Below, piece after piece: positions 6,898 to 8,710 of a stretch of 8,710 bases of DNA. The DNA lies in the NCBI GenBank assembly GCA_910579115.1, contig CAJTSO010000062.1, positions 1-8,710 of the forward strand. Reading direction: 5' to 3'. The number at the start of each line of letters is the position of its first letter. The stretch's first letter is position 1. This stretch comes from an uncultured Selenomonadaceae bacterium. GTDB taxonomy: Bacteria; Bacillota; Negativicutes; Selenomonadales; Selenomonadaceae. The notes below the pieces were generated by a model, which saw nothing but the letters and a program-made list of their open reading frames with translations, did not search any database and was not told the DNA's origin. The position numbers and the translations under genes are program-made.

Positions 6898-7031
6898 CAA
6901 TTGCTGCAAGGAGAAATGGTGGAGTTTGTGCAAGTTATTCAATATTTTATGCAAGTTGTGTATAAATTTATCACGTTTAATAGTCGGTTTTTCCTAATTC
7001 TCCGAAAAATAAGGAAATTTCTTCGCGGTTT
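6898..7031. other. AT-rich divergent intergenic stretch with arginine-box-like half-sites
   Basis: This gene-free part of the 549-base gap 6850-7398 is markedly AT-rich. It contains the direct repeat TGCAAGTT (6930-6937 and 6950s) and half-sites resembling the right half of an ARG box: ATTCA (6937-6941) and ATGCA (6949-6953). No complete second box could be aligned. A 69-codon frame beginning with TTG at 6901 has no family features and runs through promoter elements, so it is not called. Confidence 0.35.
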
Positions 7032-7049
7032 ATTGAAAATTTATGCAGA
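7032..7049. promoter_or_regulatory. Candidate ARG box (ArgR/AhrC operator) over the argC -35
   Basis: ATTGAAAATTTATGCAGA aligns with the published arginine-box pattern wNTGAATwwwwATTCANw, with A for T at position 7 and G for T at position 14; the latter is tolerated in the Bacillus AhrC consensus (ATKCA). It covers the -35 and the first part of the spacer, where a bound repressor would block polymerase. The downstream genes are arginine biosynthetic, the known targets of ArgR/AhrC. The repressor gene is not in this window. Confidence 0.6.
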
Positions 7050-7061
7050 AGGAAGTATAAT
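7033..7061 (+). promoter_or_regulatory. Promoter of the argC-argJ operon
   Basis: TTGAAA (7033-7038), a 17-bp spacer and a perfect TATAAT (7056-7061) form a strong sigma-A promoter. Transcription would start near 7068, giving an unusually long leader of about 330 bases before argC, most of it occupied by a hairpin repeat. No comparable promoter with a -35 was found closer to argC. Confidence 0.75.
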
Positions 7062-7137
7062 GCAGGAGTTCATGAGAATTCCCCAGGGAATTTTTCGTAC
7101 CGGCAATTGAAGATTTTACCGTTGGGAGACATTCAAT

Positions 7138-7359
7138 AGGCTCCACTGTAGGTTGGCGTGAGCACTTAGCTCCTGAAAGGGGCTTTAGTGCGAGCCATGC
7201 AAACTACTTAGCGATTGCCGAGTCGTAAGACGACGGCAGAGCTTAGTAGTTTGCAGGAGCTGTCAGCGAAGCTGACTGAGTGGTGACAGCAGGACAACAT
7301 CTTGGCTTATTTGTCCCCCCCCGGCACCTTTGGTGCCACCTCCCCTACAGGGGAGACCT
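7138..7359. repeat. ~222-bp composite inverted repeat (copy B) in the argC leader
   Basis: The ends 7138-7152 (AGGCTCCACTGTAGG) and 7344-7359 pair with one mismatch and one bulge. Internal hairpins: about 7154-7196 (GCACTTAGCTCC with GGGGCTTTAGTGC); GCAAACTA (7199-7206) with TAGTTTGC (7247-7254) around the CTTAG module 7207-7246; GCTGTCA (7259-7265) with TGACAGC (7284-7290); GGACAA (7292-7297) with TTGTCC (7311-7316); GGCACC/GGTGCC (7323-7337); CTCCCC/GGGGAG (7340-7355). It shares CTTAGCGATTGCCGAG and GGCAGAGCTTAG with copy A and CTTAGTAGTTTG with copy C. There is no coding capacity. Confidence 0.75.
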
Positions 7360-7361
7360 TT
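7323..7361 (+). terminator. Weak terminator or attenuator-like hairpins before argC
   Basis: Two adjacent stems, GGCACC-TTT-GGTGCC (7323-7337) and CTCCCC-TACA-GGGGAG (7340-7355), are followed by ACCTTT. The T-run is only three bases, so efficient termination is doubtful, but they lie in the argC transcript and could cause partial attenuation or stabilise the 5' end. Confidence 0.25.
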
Positions 7362-7398
7362 ATAATAATTTGTACCGAATAAACGGGAGGTAACCTGC

Positions 7399-8433
7399 AT
7401 GAAAGTAAGCGTTGTGGGAGCTACCGGCTACGCTGGGGCAGAGCTGCTGCGAATTCTTTATAATCATTCCGAAGCCCGGGTGGTTCACGTTACCAGCGAG
7501 AGCTCGGCGGGAAAGAAAATTTCCGATATGTATCCCCACATGGTGGGGCTTTGCGAGCTGGAGCTGGAGACCCTGGACAATATAGAGGAAATTGGCCGGG
7601 ACAGCGATTTTATTTTTATCGGCCTGCCCGCCGGGCACGCCATGAAGATCGCCCGGCAGCTGGCGGAGCTGCCCGTGCGCATCATCGATCTGGGGGCGGA
7701 TTTCCGCTTCGATGACGTAAAGACCTATGAGAAGTGGTACAAGATAGAGCATACCTATCCGGAGGCCCTCCGGGTGTACGGTCTGGCGGAGCTGACCCGG
7801 GAGCAGGTGAGAGGGGCGAAGATCATCGGCAATGCGGGCTGTTACACCACCGCCAGCATTTTGGCCCTGGCTCCTTTGGCGGGGGCGAAGCTGGTGGAGG
7901 CGGACAGCCTGGTTATCGACGCCAAGTCCGGCGTTTCTGGGGCGGGCCGGGGAGCAAAGCTGCCCAACCATTTCCCGGAGCTGTACGATAACTTCAAGGC
8001 TTACGGGGTGGCCACCCACCGCCACACCCCGGAAATCGAGGCGGCTCTGTCCAAAGAGGCGGGAGAAGCTGTCCGGCTGAATTTCACACCCCATCTGGTT
8101 CCCATGGCCCGGGGGATTTTGGCCACCTGCTACGGGAAGCTGAAGCCGGGGGTAACGGCCGAGATGGTGGACGAGGCTTTCCATTACCGGTATGACGGGG
8201 AATACTTCATCCGCCTCCGGGGCCGGGGAGCTTATCCCGAGACGAAGTTCGTCCGGGGCTCCAACTTTGTGGATATCGGCTGGCACATAGATGAGCGTAC
8301 CGGACGGGTAATCGTGCTTTCGGCCATTGACAATCTGGTGAAGGGGGCGGCGGGACAGGCCGTCCAGAATTTCAACATCGCCGCCGGGTTCGATGAAAGG
8401 CTTGGCCTCGACGCCATGCCGGTTTATCCCTGA
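7399..8433 (+). CDS. argC: N-acetyl-gamma-glutamyl-phosphate reductase
   Basis: ArgC reduces N-acetyl-glutamyl-5-phosphate with NADPH to N-acetylglutamate semialdehyde in the cytosol, the third step of arginine biosynthesis. The 344-residue protein is of normal length for the short ArgC type. Visible: the dinucleotide-binding loop GATGYAG (7-13); DLGADFR (97-103); the catalytic cysteine C148 in GNAGCYTT (144-151); SGVSGAGRG (177-185); HRHTPEI (207-213), which carries the catalytic histidine; FTPHLVPM (229-236) and RGSNFVDIGW (286-295). ATG 7399 follows GGGAGG (7385-7390) at 8 bases. argJ starts 16 bases after the stop, so the two are co-transcribed. Control by an arginine repressor is suggested by the box at the distant promoter. 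Confidence 0.97.
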   Translation: MKVSVVGATGYAGAELLRILYNHSEARVVHVTSESSAGKKISDMYPHMVGLCELELETLDNIEEIGRDSDFIFIGLPAGHAMKIARQLAELPVRIIDLGADFRFDDVKTYEKWYKIEHTYPEALRVYGLAELTREQVRGAKIIGNAGCYTTASILALAPLAGAKLVEADSLVIDAKSGVSGAGRGAKLPNHFPELYDNFKAYGVATHRHTPEIEAALSKEAGEAVRLNFTPHLVPMARGILATCYGKLKPGVTAEMVDEAFHYRYDGEYFIRLRGRGAYPETKFVRGSNFVDIGWHIDERTGRVIVLSAIDNLVKGAAGQAVQNFNIAAGFDERLGLDAMPVYP

Positions 8434-8449
8434 TACAGGAGGAAGATTT

Positions 8450-8710
8450 ATGTTTAATGAAGACAGCGCCAGGCGCGGCGTCACCTATCCCCGGGGCTTT
8501 GTGGCGGCGGGGATCAGGGCGGGCATAAAGAAGAGCGGCAACCTTGATCTGGCCCTTATTTATACGGAAAAGAAGGCGGCCCTGGCCGGGACTTTTACCA
8601 AAAACAAGGTGGCCGCCGCCCCGGTTCTCTACGACCGGGAGGTGGTGGCTACCGGCAGCGGCCACGCCATCGTTGCCAATGCGGGCTGTGCCAACGCCTG
8701 CACCGGCGGG
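8450..8710 (+). CDS. argJ: Glutamate N-acetyltransferase / amino-acid acetyltransferase, 5' part
   Basis: ArgJ transfers acetyl from N-acetylornithine to glutamate (and in some versions from acetyl-CoA), recycling the acetyl group in arginine biosynthesis. Only the first 87 codons are in the window; the frame is open at the right edge. Visible family features are RRGVTYPRGFVAAGIRAGIK (8-27), LALIYTEKKAALAGTFTKNK (34-53), AAPVLYDRE (56-64) and the conserved NAGCANACTG (77-86), part of the region that shapes the active site. The self-cleavage threonine near the middle of the protein is outside the window. ATG 8450 has AGGAGGA (8437-8443) at 6 bases and follows argC by 16 bases. Whether it is mono- or bifunctional cannot be judged from this part. 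Confidence 0.95.
   Translation, partial: MFNEDSARRGVTYPRGFVAAGIRAGIKKSGNLDLALIYTEKKAALAGTFTKNKVAAAPVLYDREVVATGSGHAIVANAGCANACTGG

Noticed and set aside
6901..7110. 69-codon plus-strand frame in the divergent intergenic region
   Set aside because: TTG start, no convincing ribosome binding site, AT-driven hydrophobic composition, and it runs through the argC promoter and ARG box.
5602..7359. CRISPR array or composite transposon formed by the two repeats
   Set aside because: The copies are only two here, far apart, of different length, with no regular spacers and no transposase between them; the genes between are ordinary chromosomal functions.
7361..7366. A second argC promoter using TATAAT just after the repeat
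   Set aside because: The hexamer is perfect, but 17 bases upstream reads ACCTCC, with no -35 similarity and no extended -10; left as a possibility only.
7068..7398. T-box or other riboswitch in the argC leader
   Set aside because: No T-box sequence or other known riboswitch core was recognised; the structure is accounted for by repeat modules also found between unrelated genes.
7360..8484. 374-codon open frame on the minus strand over argC
   Set aside because: It lies antisense to a clear argC with all catalytic motifs; the translation is proline/glycine-rich with no family features, as expected for a GC-rich shadow frame.

Overview
The window reads like chromosome from a Gram-positive gut-type Clostridia, most likely an Oscillospirales (Oscillospiraceae-like) bacterium. 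The grounds are strong AGGAGG-type ribosome binding sites, TTGACA/TATAAT promoters, GC-rich codon use in the housekeeping genes, an argC-argJ pair, and mosaic hairpin repeats of a kind I associate with that order. This placement is inference; there is no rRNA or marker gene here.

Layout. Positions 1-100 hold the end of something upstream (possibly an HsdS tail) mixed with a partial hairpin repeat. Positions 111-3299 encode an intact Type I restriction motor/nuclease subunit, HsdR, of the EcoR124I type; its HsdM and HsdS partners should lie to the left. A 20-bp palindromic terminator closes that unit. Positions 3505-4809 encode an AlbA_2 (Schlafen-like) protein with a RecG-C-terminal-type ATPase domain and a C-terminal winged helix. 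It has its own near-consensus promoter overlaid with 9-bp tandem repeats that look like an operator. Together these two genes form an accessory, defence-flavoured block.

From about 4900 the content turns to housekeeping. A gamma-class carbonic anhydrase gene (5000-5590) has its own promoter. It converges on a monofunctional GT51 peptidoglycan glycosyltransferase gene (complement 5917-6849) that carries a lipoprotein-like signal sequence. A ~308-bp composite inverted repeat lies between them and ends in an intrinsic terminator. A divergent ~550-bp region follows. It carries the glycosyltransferase promoter on one strand. On the other strand is a strong promoter overlapped by a good match to an arginine-repressor box, then a second ~222-bp hairpin repeat placed in the transcribed leader, then argC (7399-8433) and the start of argJ (8450 to the window end). 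ArgC and ArgJ catalyse linked steps of arginine biosynthesis through acetylated intermediates.

No wholly new multi-gene system is evident. The most interesting signals are the three related modular repeats, whose flanking stems differ in sequence yet stay complementary; the repeat lodged in the argC leader; the direct-repeat operator of the AlbA_2 gene; and the lipobox on the glycosyltransferase.
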